A DNA stretch of 64,000 nucleotides from Dinochytrium kinnereticum (Eukaryota > Chytridiomycota > Chytridiomycetes > Chytridiales > Chytridiaceae), in assembly GCA_027604005.1 (NCBI GenBank), contig JADGJT010000042.1:8552-72551 (forward strand). The letters are read 5' to 3'. The notes beneath the pieces are model-generated. The model worked only from the letters and a program-made list of their open reading frames with translations, did no database searches and was not told the DNA's origin. Below are positions 33,945-46,959 of the stretch, in pieces (positions within the stretch are counted from its first letter, which is position 1; the number at the start of each line of letters is the position of its first letter). The position numbers and the translations under genes were made by a program.

Positions 33945-34672
33945 GCCTTCTCTGTTTTCTTTTTAGGCGGGGCTGGTTGCTTTCATCTGAGAGAGATTGT
34001 ATCATGTCATTTAATCGGGTGTTTTTATACTGCAATAGCGAAAGCGATTTGTGTGCTTTGAACTCTTGATTCTTGTCTCATTTTTAATTCTCATTCTCTC
34101 CATGTGCGCCATTTTGGTTTTACTGGCCTCTTCTTTTTTTGTTATTATTCCTTTTTTATTTTATTTTTTTTAACGTTCTTTTACCCACATTGTTGTTGTT
34201 GGTTGTTGTTTTTTTCCCCCCCCCCCCCCCCCCTTCCTTTTATTATACGCCTTTTTTGATCTGCCTTATTTGATGGTTGCGTGTTTGTTTTTCTTTTTCT
34301 CTCGCTGCCTCTGGCTGCTGCCTGCCTCATTGCTACCTACCTTGTTCGTCCCCTGTTCAACTGGTTCTTAGTAAAGATTGGAATTAGGTCCTTGCGAACT
34401 GAATTCAAAACCAGTCGGACGGTGGGGCGGACTTGTCATCCCCGCATGCTTCCTCCTCAATCAGCTACCAACCAGCCATTCATCGAGGCAGGCAGCCGTC
34501 TGGGAGTCACCAGCCAACAAAGGCTGAAGGTGAGTTTGAGTTAGAATCCTGGGGGGGACGCTTTTGCACAGGTTTCGATCAACTTGTCCTCCTCCTTTTG
34601 TTCCCCCGAGTCTGCCTCTGGTTTTGAGGCAGCACCATCAGCCGAACTCTGTTCACTGCTCCTCCCCCGAAC
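33945..34672. other. Intergenic, T-rich with C homopolymer
   Basis: About 730 bases, mainly T-rich 3' flank of cofilin, with a long C homopolymer at about 34217-34233. An 87-codon frame at 34281-34544 includes a hydrophobic start (FVFLFLSLPLAAACLIATYLV) but no convincing continuation; I treat it as flank or 5' UTR of the next gene. Confidence 0.5.
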
Positions 34673-37138
34673 ATGGATCAAACGAATCGTGATGCCAGTC
34701 TTGCTTGTTCTTCCTCTGAGGCTTTGCCCCTCGCCCCCTCGCCTCCACCCCTGCCCGGGTCCCACCACCGCGCGACCCCCAAACGTACTCCAACACCACG
34801 CAACCTGATGAACCTGATATTCACCCACCACCCAAACCCACGACCCACACCCCCTTGGAACGGCTCAGGATTCCGAGAGCCTGCGGTGAACCCCTCCCCG
34901 CCTGCTGCGCTCGTGAAGGGCGGTGACGGTGTGGAGCGATGGGAACCTCACGCGCTTGTGAAGATTGTTGGATGTGATTTGCTGAGGGATGGGAGGGTGT
35001 TGAGGGAGGAGACACTTTGGATTCGGGATGGGAGGGTTGTGGATCCTCGTGGGGTTTTTTTTGGGGAGAGGAGGGGACCGGATGTTGTGGTTGATTTTGG
35101 GGGGAGGGGTGGTGCGGGGCTTGGGAGGGTGTTGGTTGTTCCTGGGTTTGTGGATGTTCAGATTAATGGTTGGGTTGGGGTTTGTTTGTTTTTTTTTCTG
35201 TTTGTTGCTTCTTTTTTTTTTTTTTGGTTTTTGGTTTTGGTTGGTTTTGGTTTCTTGTTGGTGTTGTTTTCTTGTTTGGTTATGCCCCTCCCTCCCGCTT
35301 TTTTTTTTGTTTGCCTTTCTTCGCGGTTGGTTTTTTTAACTTGCTGATGCACGCATGCGTTTTGTTATACCTTTTTTATTTATTTATTTATTTGCAGGAT
35401 CGTTTGGGTTTGACTTTGCGGATGCGGAGAACATTGAGGAGGCTGTTCAGCAAGTTTCAAAGGGGTTGGTGAGGTTGGGGGTGACGGCTTTTTGCCCCAC
35501 GATCGTCACCTCCGAGCCTGGAGTGTACAGAAAGGTAAGGTCTCTCTTTCTTCACCCCGTCGCGTCGTTCACATTGTTTTGTTGCCTTCCACCGATCATG
35601 TAGGTTCTTCCTAAACTTCACCCACGGAAGGGAAGCGTGAAGGACGGTGCTGAAGTTCTCGGTGAGTCTCTTCGCACTAAAGTTTCCTCTCATCCCAAAA
35701 AAAAAAAAAGAAAAGAAAGAAAAACAAACAAACAAACAGAAAAAACCAACCTCCCATCCTCTTACCCCTCCCCCCCTACCCCTTCCAACCAAAAAAAAAA
35801 ACAAAAGGCGCACACCTTGAGGGACCTTTCATATCTCCCTTGAAACCAGGAGCTCATCAGAAAGAGAGCATTCGGTCCGCTCCAAACGGGTACAGCGATG
35901 TGTCTGACTGTTACGGCCTTTCAGATGCCACGTGCTTGAAGGCTGTGCGGATTGTCACGGTCGCGCCTGAGGTGGAGGGGATGGTGGAGGCTGTGAGTGA
36001 GTTGACGAGATTGGGGGTGGTTGTGTCCATGGGGCATACTGGGGTGGATGGTGAGGGTGCTGAGAGGGCTGTTCAGAATGGGGTGAGTTGGGGGGTTGTT
36101 TTGTTTTTTTTGTTTTTGTTTTTTTTTTTTTGGTTTTTGGTTTTTTTTTTGTTTTTTTGTGTGGTGGTGTTGTGGAGAGGAATTGTTTTTTGGTGGTGTT
36201 TTATCTTTTGGGGAGTTTGATATGCTGATAATGTGTTTTTTTTTTGTTTTTTTGGGGGGGGGTGGTTAGGTCAGTATGATTACGCATTTGTTCAACGCTA
36301 TGCAGCCGTTTCATCATCGGGATCCGGGACCTATGGGACTTGTTGGGAGTTCTCCAAAGTCTTTAACCGTTCCAAGACCTTTTTATGGGATAATAGTGGA
36401 TGGTGTCCAGTTGAGTATCGTTTTCAAATTTTCTTCCTAGGAACCCCTTCCCCCTCCTTCCCCTCAAAAAAAAAAGGCAGCGTTGCTGAGTACGTGAAAA
36501 AAAAAAATGTCAAAATCAGCGTTCACCCTTCGACCGTTCGAATCGCTTACCGAGCTCACCCGGAAGGCGCGATCCTTGTCACAGATGCCATCTCGCCGGC
36601 TGGGATCGATTCATACGATCCCCTGAACTTGCTCTCCTCTTCCCCATCAGAACCGTCCCCACCGGGTTCCATATCACGGTGTCGTGGGAAGGGGTTTTGG
36701 CTTGGGAAGTTGAGGGTTTTGTTGAGGAATCAGAATAAGGAGGTTGTGTTGGAGGGAACTGGGACGTTGGCTGGGAGGTGAGGAGGGTTTTGGTATTTGT
36801 TCCAAAGTCGAGTTTGCTCTTTTTCGTTTTTTTTTTCTTTTGTTTTTCGACGTTTTGACGTTGTTTTTTTTTGTGTTTTTTTTTGGTTCGTAAGCGTTGC
36901 GACCATGCCTGAATGCATACGTAATCTTATTCGATTCACGGGATGCTCGATCGCCGAGGCTGTGAATGCCGCCACTTTTTCCCCTGCGAGTGCGCTTGGG
37001 ATTTTGGACAGGAAGGGGTCGTTGAGGTTTGGATCGGATGCTGATTTTGTCGTGTTGACGGGGTTGGATGGGCCTGGAGGGGAGGCAGAGTTTAAGATTT
37101 CTGGGGTTTTTGTGGGTGGACAGGAGGTTGAGATTTGA
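34673..37138 (+). CDS. nagA: N-acetylglucosamine-6-phosphate deacetylase
   Basis: Seven exons close in frame: 34673-35168, 35398-35534, 35604-35661, 35808-36082, 36270-36409, 36520-36777, 36895-37138, giving 535 residues (490 if ATG 34808 is used; family members are about 400-430, so the later start is credible). Amidohydrolase landmarks are [45 protein letters not shown] (metal-binding Glu), [24 protein letters not shown] (metal His), the spliced [17 protein letters not shown], and [11 protein letters not shown] (catalytic Asp). The end has [15 protein letters not shown] and GSDADFVVL. It removes acetate from GlcNAc-6-P during chitin-derived GlcNAc catabolism in the cytosol. All key residues are present. 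It lies 9 kb from the chitin synthase but there is no sign of a cluster. Confidence 0.93.
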
Positions 37139-37704
37139 GGGAGACTTTTTTTTTTTTTTTTCTCTTTTTTTTTCTTTTTCTTTGGCTCTGTCTTCTTCTT
37201 CTTTTTTTTTTTCTTCTTTTCTTGAGTTTGGTTTTGTTGTTTGTTTGTTTTTTGATCGCGGGGTTTGGCTTTGGCTGGGTGAATGCGCGAATTGGGAGAG
37301 GGGAAGGGGGTGGGTTGGGGAGCTGGTGTGTTTTTTTTTCTCGTCTTCTTCTTCTTCTTCTTCTTCTTCTTGCACGCTGAAGCTTTGAGCGCATGTAATG
37401 AGGTTCTGTCTTTATTTGTCGCGTGAACGTTGCTGGTTTGCGGTTGAAGGCCGATGTCAATGAAGAACGAAGGAAAGCAAAAGACGTCCTTATCCAGCAT
37501 ATCATAATTAGTGTGCCACGAAGAAACCGACAAGTTAAAAGAGCCGATCACAACCCAACCCAACCCAACACACACTTGATGGCCGCCGATCCCATGCAGC
37601 TGTAAAGCCTCGACCCCCCATCGCCTTGCTCGGAACAACAGAAGCAACATCTCACAAACTCCTTCAACCATACCCCCACACACCCCTGACCGAGTCACTT
37701 TAAA
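37139..37704. other. Intergenic, poly-T/CTT-rich then C/A-rich leader
   Basis: The first 250 bases are T and CTT repeats (CTT run about 37344-37371), the probable 3' flank of the deacetylase gene. The last about 200 bases are C/A-rich with CCCAACC repeats and look like the promoter or leader of the transporter gene. The Lys-rich frames on the minus strand are shadows of the T runs. Confidence 0.5.
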
Positions 37705-40311
37705 ATGCCGATCAGGACTCCCCCGCCTGAGAGAGGACCCCTGCTCGTCTCGCTTCTGGCGACCATTCTAGCGATGGTGGGCGCGGGGACTCAGTATGTT
37801 TATTCCGTGTTTGGACCGCAGGTGTTGTGTCTCCTTCTCTCTCTCTCTCTCTCTCTCTCTTTTGGTTTATGCTGCTTTTTTAATGATGCAGCTTCTAACA
37901 ATGCTTTACTTTGCGTTGTGTGCTGGGGAAAAGATGGCAACGCATTTTGGGTTTTCGGGAAAGATGGCGTCCACGATCGCTTCGGCTGTTAACTTGGGGT
38001 ATTATGGGAGTGGAGCGGCGTGGGGACATTTTGTGGATGGGTCGTCATCGAATCCGATGGTGTTTTTTTTGTTGTCGGGGGGGTTGGTTGTGTCTGGGTA
38101 CTTTACCATGGCTGGTTTTTATGAGGAGCCTGTTGGGGTTGGGGGATCTGGGATGGCGGCGCTTGGGATTGGGGTTTGTTATTTCGTGGTTGGGGTTGGG
38201 AGGTTTGTTGCTTTCTGCTCTTTCTGTTGGTGATGGTGGTTGTTTTTTTGTTTTTTTTTTTTGTTTGTTTTGTTTGTGGCTGATGAGGTGTGGATAATGA
38301 TAGCGCTGGGACTTACGCCGCTGCTATTGGTACCAATATGCGGAATTGGGATCCAAAGTACCGTGGTATTGCGACTGGGATTCCACTGGCGGTGAGGGGA
38401 TTGCATTATTGGTTCTCGTGATGTTTGACGTGACGTATGGTTTCGCATATAGGCATTAGGTCTATCAGCATCACTCTACGCTTTGGTCGCATCAATCTTC
38501 TTTGTGTCATCAGAAAAAGACGGTGGCCTTGACGTGCACCGCTTTCTAATCTTCCTCGGCTGCACCACCCTCTTCTTGAACCTCATCGCCTCCATCACAC
38601 TGAAAGACCTCCGTCCACGAAGAATACCGGACGTGGAGGAAGAGCCCGTCATCAATGTTCCTCAAGCTCGTGATCGGTTTCACCCTGCACCTAATGACGC
38701 TTATGGGCGGGTTGGTGATAGTGGATGGGAGGATGAAGAAGAGTTGGAACCGGATCCGATGCTCCGGAGTGTTTCTCCGATTCATATTGTTCATTTGGCT
38801 TACATTGATGAGGAAGCTTCGAACACCATGAGGAGGTTGAATGCGGCTCCGTCTTTGGGTCAACTTGATGATGCAGTGACTCCTCCTGCACCTCGTCACA
38901 CGGCATTGGCTTCCGTCGGTCTTGCCTCTGACGCCATACGGTCCACTTCAGCAACACCCATCAATGATGACACGTCATCTGATCTGCAAGACTGGAGCGC
39001 AACTCCCCAACCCCATGATCCTCCCTCTCATCTTGACGACCTCGAGGACGACGAAACGGCCCCGTCTGCCGGGTTCTTTCGTATCTTGTCAGACCCGGAG
39101 GCCTTTGTGCTTGCGCTTTGCTTGATGTTCATCTCGGGGGCGGGGTTGGGGTATACCAATGCGGTGGGGACGGTTGTTGCTTCTTTGGATGCGGGGTTGG
39201 TGGAAGGTAACGCTGGATCGTCATCGACCGCTGCGCAGTCGTTGCATGTGGCGATCTTGTCGATTGTGGGGTGTTTTGCGCGTGTCTTTTCGGGAGTTGT
39301 GTCGGATCGATTGGCGGCGAGATCGCGGGGTGATGGGGGGGAGGTTCAAGGAGGGATGGAGGCTGTGTCAAATGGAGTTGAGGAGCAGAGACTTGATGTG
39401 GAGGGCGAGCAAGATCGGGACGTTGACGTCGTCACACCACTTACGACGGCCTATGGTGGTTCTGATGTTCCGCAGACATCGCCGGTGGGATCCATCCCCT
39501 TACCTTCTCACAGTGGCTCCAGCGCCAGTCCAAGAGGAGGGTGGTGGTGGACTCTTGGAACCGCCCAATCTGACGGAGACCGATCCGAAGCGTCGCCACT
39601 TTTGATGACCGCCCGACGTGAATGGCGGGACGGGTTGGTTGGAGGACGAGTGAGATCTCTTCGACTGGATCGGGTGTTTTGGGTGGTGTTTGCGGCGACG
39701 GTTATGGGTTGGGCGCATTGGAGGGTTGCCTTTTTGACTTTTGAGTTGGGGGATTTGGTTTTGCCGACTGTTGCGGTTGGGGTTGCTTATGGGACGATTA
39801 TGACGGTTGTGCCTGTTGTTGTGGCCGAGGCTTTTGGGCCGCAATATTTTGCTACGAATTGGTGGGGATTTTTTTTATTTTATTTTTTTGGTCCTTTGGT
39901 GTTGTTCTTGTTTTTTGTTTTGCTGAGTGGTTGTTTTTGTTTTTGTTTTTGTTTTCTTTTTGACGAAACGGCCTACATCTTATTTCCTTATTCCTTTTTT
40001 GCAGGGGAGCTCTTAGAATCGCCACGGCGATCGGTGGACAGATTTTTGGGATCGTGTTTGGGGATCTCTATGATCGGGAGCTTCGTCGGCAAACGCCTGG
40101 TCTTGCCTCTTCTTCACTTCAAGTTACTTCTGCAAGTTGGTTCCTTTCCTCATCGCCTCATCAGGGGGCTTGCGTGGGGAGGGGATGCTTTTCGATGGCG
40201 TTTTTTCTGTCGTTTGGGTGCAATGTGGTTGCTGCCATGTTGGCTCTGGGGCTCTTTTGGAGACGGCAGATGAGGTATCGTGGTGTGGGTTCTGTGGTGG
40301 GGAGGGGCTAG
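37705..40311 (+). CDS. MFS transporter, MCH1/nodulin-like (NFD4) type
   Basis: Five exons close in frame: 37705-37821, 37934-38202, 38304-38391, 38453-39861, 40005-40311, giving 729 residues. The first helix, LVSLLATILAMVGAGTQYVYSVFGPQ, and MATHFGFSGKMASTIASAVNLGYYGSG match the start of the family. SAGTYAAAIGTNMRNWDPKYRGIATGIPLA is the characteristic helix-4/5 block. Two long hydrophilic acidic loops interrupt the 12-helix fold: one after the sixth helix (about residues 200-335), the other (about 405-505) between the eighth and ninth. The last helices include AEAFGPQYFATNW and IATAIGGQIFGIVFGDLYDRE, ending in a CVGRGCFSMAFF block typical of fungal MCH1-like proteins. Substrate unknown; yeast Mch1 is monocarboxylate-like but does not transport monocarboxylates. 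An alternative acceptor in intron 1 would add 15 residues. Confidence 0.85.
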
Positions 40312-40819
40312 AGGGTTTGGCGTGGTGTTTGATGATAGGGTATATTATTATTGGGAATTAAAGCGTGTATGTATTTATTGTTTTTCTTTCTTGCTTGGCA
40401 ATATCTTTTTTTTCTTTTCTTTTTTTTTTTTTTTTTTTTGTTTATTATGGAAAAGCCTTGTGTTCCTCTGTGAGGCAAAGGGCGAAAAATAAAATAAAGG
40501 AACCAACAGAAGGCCGCCGCCGCAGAGACCAGCAAGGCAACCTTCATTCCCCGCTCACATCGCTTCCGTCGTTGAGCCTCCGCACGATCGCTCAAACCCT
40601 CGCATCAAGGGGGCATCCTGCTGGCGAACCCCTCTAGGAGCGCAAGCTGAAAGGGCGTGCGTGACTGAGCCGCTCTCAGCCCACCTCACCTCGCGGTCAT
40701 CCGCCGATCATCTGTTCTTTGGAGCCATTCAAAGCCAACCTAACCCACAGAGACGCAAGTGTTTTCTGCATCTCGAACTGCCGTTGAAGCCAAGAAGCGA
40801 ATATTAAACCAGGAACGTC
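40312..40819. other. Intergenic, poly-T then mixed promoter sequence
   Basis: A T homopolymer region (about 40408-40440) marks the 3' flank of the transporter. The remaining 350 bases are mixed composition and presumably hold the flippase promoter. No recognisable motif beyond that. Confidence 0.45.
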
Positions 40820-43800
40820 ATGTCTGGAGGTAGGGGTGGAGGAGACCCCTTTCGAAGCCCATTCGACGATGCTTCAGCGCAGTTTGGCGGTTATGGGTAT
40901 GGGAATGGGATGAGGTCGGGTGGCAGGGATGATGGGGATTCCTTGATTCAACTTGCTTCCAGCCCTGGACGTGTGAAGGGTAAGAGTCTTTTGTATGCAG
41001 GGCCTCTTTTTTTGTGAATGAATGCTTTAGAGGTAGTCTTCTTTCGTTTTGTATGATGGGACGATCGTCTGGGATGAGGAGAGATGGATGGATGGTGTGA
41101 ATGTTGCATGCATACATCCATGCATGGCTGGAAAGAGAAGAGGGTTTCTTTGCTGCGTTTGGCTGGGCTGAAAAAAAGCAGAATGCCTTTCTCTGCTCTC
41201 CCCCCATTAGCAACAAGAACGTTTACATTAGTTTAGCAGCAGCCCTCTCCTCTCCTCTCCTCTCCATCTCTGTGAGTACCCTCAGGAGACCACTCACTGT
41301 GCACACACTTGTGTTCTCTCCCAGAACTCCATCGTTTAAGCGGAGAGCGGCGACGCGTGCGTGTGTGTTAAGGCTTGCCTTGGATGGATGGATGGATGGA
41401 TGGATGGATGTGTGGAGATGGGGGTGGAGGAATGGAGGCAGGCAAAGGTGGCTGGTCTGGACGAACCGAAGCAGCCTTTAATTTAATTTTTGTGAGGCGG
41501 GGTATGGATGGATGGATGGATTGCAAGGGGATCTGGCCCACCCACCCACACACCTCTCTCCCTCCCTTCTCACGGTTGCGCATTGTCTCGCCTCGACCGC
41601 GTCCTCCCGCACCCAGAAGGAGCAGCAGGCAGCAGAAGGCAGCAGGCAGGCAGGTGAGGAGGGAGGGAGGGAGGGAGGAATGCGGTTAAAAATAGGCTGC
41701 ATCCAAAGAGTGTCTGCCTGTCTTCTGGAAGCGAAAATTGCTGCGAACAAAAATTGATAATTTCTGTTTGGTACCACTTGCTGGAGAAGGGGCAGAAGAA
41801 GAAGTCTGTCTGGGACTGCTCAACCAACGGACGACTTGACCGACGACGACTCTTGCATCCATCCATCCCTTCCTCTCTTGCTCCCTCCCTTCCTTCCATT
41901 GCCTGCCTAGAAGCTTCCATCGCTGGCCGTTAACTCGCTCAGACCACTGCAAACTCACTCGCGGCTGCTTCTGCCTCCTGTGCGTCTGTCTGTCTGTGCG
42001 TGTGAGTGTGTCCGTGGTTTGGCTGCTGGCGCGCTCTTCCTGCCCCCAACACCCAATCCAATCCCTTTGAATACCCCTCTCCTCCCTTTGCCTTCTCCCC
42101 TTTCTTCTTTCTTTTTTTTTTATTATGTCCTCCTCCTCCTCCTCGCTATACATTCCCCTCGACTCACAGCCCCCCGCATCAGATCAACCCTCTGCATCAT
42201 CGTCTGCATACCATCAGGAGTACAACTCGCGGGTTGCCGGAGAATCTATCGACATCAACGCCGCCAGCGACGGCACTCAACCAGCCTCTCCTCTTCGCTT
42301 CCTGCCCGCAAAGAACCCCAGCGGTCTGGGTGCAGTGCCTGGTGCCTCCGCCTCTCCTTATCGACCTGATCCAACCTTCACCTCTCCACCCGAACACCCA
42401 AAGAACGTCACGATCAACCGCGTGCCTACCATGCCCTACAAGAACGGTCCACCTCCACCGCAAAGGACACAGTCTTTTGCAGCGCGGATGATGCAGCTGG
42501 GGCAGGGAGGGCATGATCCTAACCAGCCTGAACGTATAATTTACTTGAATGATCCGATCAAGAATGCCGCGCAAAAGTTCATTCATAACCGTATCTCAAC
42601 TGCAAAGTACAACATCTTCACCTTCATCTTCAAGTTCCTCTTTGAACAGTTCTCCAAGTATGCGAATTTGTTCTTCTTGTTCATTGGTTGCATTCAGGTG
42701 AGGTTCCTTCTTTGTTGTTGTTGTTGTTGTTGCGATGGAGTGATATTTGGCTTTCCGGCGGGCGTTAACTAACGAATATTCTTTATTGAATGCGTGTAGC
42801 AAATACCCGACCTCTCGCCAACCAACAGATTCGGTACCATCGTCCCTCTCAGTATTGTCCTGATCGCCTCTGGAGTGAAGGAGGTCTTGGAAGATTTTAA
42901 GAGGCATCGTCAAGATGCTGAAGTGAATGCACGATTCGTAAAGGCCCTTCACGGAACAGAGTTCACTCCCAAGAGATGGAGGGATGTGGCTGTTGGAGAC
43001 ATTGTGAGGGTCGAAAATTCCGAGTTCTTCCCCGCCGATCTTATCCTCCTCAGCAGTTCCGAACCTGATGCTCTTTGTTACATTGAGACCAGTAACCTGG
43101 ATGGGTAATTATATCTCTCATTAGTCATCTTAGGACCTGGTTAACCCTCATTCTTTCTTTAGTGAGACCAACTTGAAGATTCGTCAGGGTATTCCCGAAA
43201 CAGCAGTTATGCTTACCCCTGGAGAAGTCGCGGGCTTGGATGGAATCATAAAGTCTGAGCTCCCTAATAACTCTCTTTACACCTACGAGGGAACTCTTCG
43301 CCTTGGCAATAAAGATATCCCGTTGGACCCATCTCAGCTGCTTCTTCGTGGAGCCCAGCTCAGAAACACTCACTGGATCTACGCAGTCGTCGTCTTTACT
43401 GGCCACGAGACAAAGCTTATGAGGAATTCGACGTGAGTTTCATGGATTTTTTTTTTTTTTGTGGGGGGGGGGGGAGATGATCTGAATGGAAACTGATCTG
43501 GGGGTTTATTTTGTAGCGCGGCACCTATCAAGTCGACAAAGATTGAAAGGCTCGTGAATGGACAGATCATTTTCCTTTTCGTTATTCTTGTGATCCTTTC
43601 GATTGTTTGCTCCATGGGAACGCTTGTTCGAACTGTAAGATTGAATGCTTGATTTACATTATTTGCTTCTTTCTGATCTAATTCTGTACTGTTAGTACCA
43701 AAGCCCTTTCGAGACAAAGGTTCTCTTAATCGACCAGTCAAAAGCTCCTTCCGAAGTTTTTTGGAATTTCTTGACCTTTATGATTCTTTACAACAATTTG

Positions 43801-46800
43801 ATTCCTCTCTCGTAAGTTTTCTGCCTCTGCTGTTTGTTACGTTTGTTGGGCTGTCCTCGAAAGTTTCTGAATCTCTAATACGGCCTTTTCTTACCCCTAG
43901 GCTTATTGTGACAATGGAATTTGTAAAGTTCTTTTTGGCTTCTCTCATCAACTCCGACCTCGATATGTACCATGAAGCATCGGACACTCCAGCCGCTGCC
44001 AGAACATCCTCGCTTGTCGAGGAGCTTGGTCAAATCGACTACATCTTTTCGGATAAAACTGGCACCCTCACTTGTAACGTTATGGAGTTTAGGATGTGCA
44101 CAATTGGTGGTATTGGATACGCGGATATTGTTCCTGATGATAAGAAGATTAGAATTGATGAGGAAGGAAAGGAAGTGGTGAGTTTTTGAATTGGTTGAAA
44201 GCATTTGTGAGTGGTCCTAATAGATGCTGTCGAATTCAGGGGTACTATGACTTCCGACGTCTGCTGGCGAATGCCGAGACCCATCCAACTGGCCCCATGA
44301 TCAAGATGTTCCTGGGACTGCTTGCTGTCTGCCACACTGTTATTCCAGAAGTATCAGAGGACAAGCCTGGAGAGATCAACTTCCAGGCCTCTTCCCCAGA
44401 TGAGGGTGCTTTGGTCAAGGGTGCTCAGACTCTGGGCTGGGTGTTTACGGTATGTTATTCGTGCGGCAAAAAAAAATCATCGTCAATTCTAATGGGCCTG
44501 CGTTAGACCCGTCGTCCCAAGTCGGTGGCCATTACCCATGACGGTGTTGAGGAGGAATACGAGGTCCTGAACATCTGCGAGTTTAACTCTACCCGAAAGA
44601 GAATGTCTTCCATCGTACGTTGCCCTGACGGAAAGATTAGGCTTTACATAAAGGGAGCCGATACTGTCATCCTCGAGAGGCTGTCGAAGGAAAATAACCC
44701 ATACGTTGATTCAACCTGCGTCCTTCTTGAGGTTTGGCTCTTATTATTTTATTGATTCATTGAGTAACGATTGTTCTAGGAATATGCAACCGAGGGTCTG
44801 CGAACTCTTTGCATTGCTTACCGAGAAATTCCCGATGAGGAGTACAACCAATGGTCACAGATTTATGATAGGGCTGCCACGACCATCAATAACCGTCAGA
44901 CTGAGCTTGATAAGGCGGCTGAGCTTATTGAGAAGGATTTGATTTTGCTGGGTGCTACTGCTATTGAAGATAAGCTGCAGGATGGTGTTCCGGACACGAT
45001 TCATACTCTTGCTACCGCTGGTATCAAGCTTTGGGTGCTTACTGGTGACAGGCAGGAGACTGGTGAGCAAACTTTCAAATGGCATTTTTATTTGTGGTTT
45101 CTGACTATCTTCTGTTTAATTTTTTTCCCGGCTATCGCTTACAAAGCAATCAACATTGGCTTTTCGTGCAAGCTTTTAACGGAGGAGATGTCTCTTATTG
45201 TTTGCAATGAGTCCACTCATGCTGAGGTGCGCGATTTCTTCCATAAGAAGATTCAGGCGATGAGGGGTGAGAAGGCACCGCCTTCGAAGCCCAAGAAGGA
45301 CATTTTCAACTTTGCGTCACGGTCTAAGGCTGTCTTTGACAAGTCTTCCTTTGACGATGTCGAGCCCCTTGCTCTTATTATTGACGGCCGAGCCCTTGAA
45401 TTCGCGCTACTCGATGATGTCAAGCTGGCCTTCCTTGAACTTGCCTGCCACTGCAAAGCCGTTATCTGCTGCCGAGTCTCTCCTCTCCAGAAAGCCCTTG
45501 TCGTAAAGCTGGTCAAGAAGTACATTGATGGCGCTGTTACCCTTGCTATTGGTGATGGAGCGAACGATGTTGGGATGATTCAGGCTGCTCATGTTGGTGT
45601 TGGTATCTCTGGAATGGAAGGGCTGCAGGCTGCCAGGGCTGCTGATTTTTCGATTGCTCAGTTTAGGTTTTTGAGGAAGCTTTTGCTTGTGCATGGTGGA
45701 TGGGCTTATTCGAGGCTTAGCAAGCTGATTCTTTACAGCTTTTATAAGAACATTACCCTTTATTTGATTCAGATGTGGTTTGCGGTTGATAACGGATTTT
45801 CTGGACAGGTGGGCTTTTTGTCTCGATTTCTTAATCTACCGTATCCTCGATTTTCAGGGTGCTCTGTTCTGACTGGTACGGTGACTGATATTGTCCTTGC
45901 TTTTGCCTTTCGTTTATGACAGACGCTCTTCGAGTCCTGGACGCAATCTGCATACAACGTCGGCTTTGCTCTCCTTCAACCCGTCGCCATTGGAATCTTC
46001 GACCAGATTGTCTCTGCCCGTCAGCTTGACAAGTACCCCCAAATGTACCGTCTGGGTCAACGCTCTGAATTCTACAACAACACCACCTTCTGGTCCTGGA
46101 TCTTTAATTCCTTCTTCCACTCGGCTTTCATTTACTACACGATGACCTGGGGAGTCTATTCCGAGTCCACGATGCTTCCCGATGGTCGCGTGGCGAACAA
46201 CTGGCTTCTTGGACAGATGGTTTATACTGTGAACTTGTTGACGATCTCTGCAAAGGCGGCGCTTATCACCGATACCTGGGTCAAGTTTACTCATATTGCA
46301 ATCTTTGGGTCCATTGCACTTTGGTTTGTCTTGTTCCCGGTTTATTCGATCATTGGACCTATGATTCCTATCTCGGAGGAGCTTTATGGACTTGTGCCGC
46401 CGACGTTTGGGTCGCCGGTGTTTTACTTTGCCATTATTATTGTGCCGCTTATGGTCAACTTCAGGGACTTCTCCTGGAAATAGTGGGTGTTTCTTTCCTC
46501 CGTTTTTGCATCTGATCGCGCCTGCTCTTTTGACTGACCTTTTGCATGTGTTTTCAGCTTCAAACGCACTTACCGCCCGAGGTCGTACCACATCGTTCAG
46601 GAGATTCAGAAGTTCAACATTCCCGATTATCGCCCTCGTATGGAGTGGTTCAGGAAGGCTGTGCACAAGGTATGTGAAGATGATGATGCCTTTAGTGTTG
46701 TGGCCATTGTGACCCTTTGGGTTTGTGTGTTTGTGCTGATGTTGTGTTGTGCTTGACGGAAATAGGTTCGCCAGATTCAGCGTCTAAAGCGCAGCCGTGG

Positions 46801-46959
46801 TTTCGCTTTCTCGCAGAACGAGAGCGGACAGGCGAACCTTATCCGTGTTTACGACACCACCAGAAGGAAGCCGAGGTTTGTTTTGTGTTTTGTTTTGTTC
46901 TCCTTTGTAGAGTTGATGTTAATGTGTTTTGTTGTGTTGTTTGATGCTCTAGGGGTTAA
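40820..46959 (+). CDS. P4-ATPase phospholipid flippase, Drs2 group
   Basis: Fifteen exons fit: 40820-40979, 42183-42697, 42800-43104, 43163-43432, 43517-43634, 43696-43811, 43901-44177, 44240-44449, 44507-44731, 44780-45062, 45147-45808, 45923-46482, 46558-46669, 46766-46875, 46953-46959, giving 1309 residues. Motifs in order: [21 protein letters not shown] (TM1), [21 protein letters not shown] (actuator), IPLSLIVTMEF (TM4; the usual PISL reads PLSL), [11 protein letters not shown] (phosphorylated Asp), KGADTVI, TGDRQETAINIG and [10 protein letters not shown]. It moves aminophospholipids to the cytosolic leaflet of Golgi or endosomal membranes. The first exon and the 1.2-kb intron 1 are tentative; translation could instead start at ATG 42125, with a Ser-rich N-terminus. 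The last exon encodes only two residues and the stop and is also tentative. Confidence 0.93.
41381..41410 (+). repeat. GGAT microsatellite in flippase intron 1 / leader
   Basis: A GGAT run (about seven units) with shorter GGAT runs nearby (41085, 41502) and GGGA/GCAGGCAG clusters near 41650. All fall in the long proposed first intron or 5' leader of the flippase gene. Confidence 0.9.

Noticed and set aside
34281..34544. 87-codon frame with a hydrophobic start
   Set aside because: No continuation, no homologue-like motif, and it lies in the leader of the deacetylase gene.
36674..37698. Long Lys/Arg-rich minus-strand frames
   Set aside because: They mirror T-rich introns and the 3' flank of the deacetylase and transporter region on the other strand.
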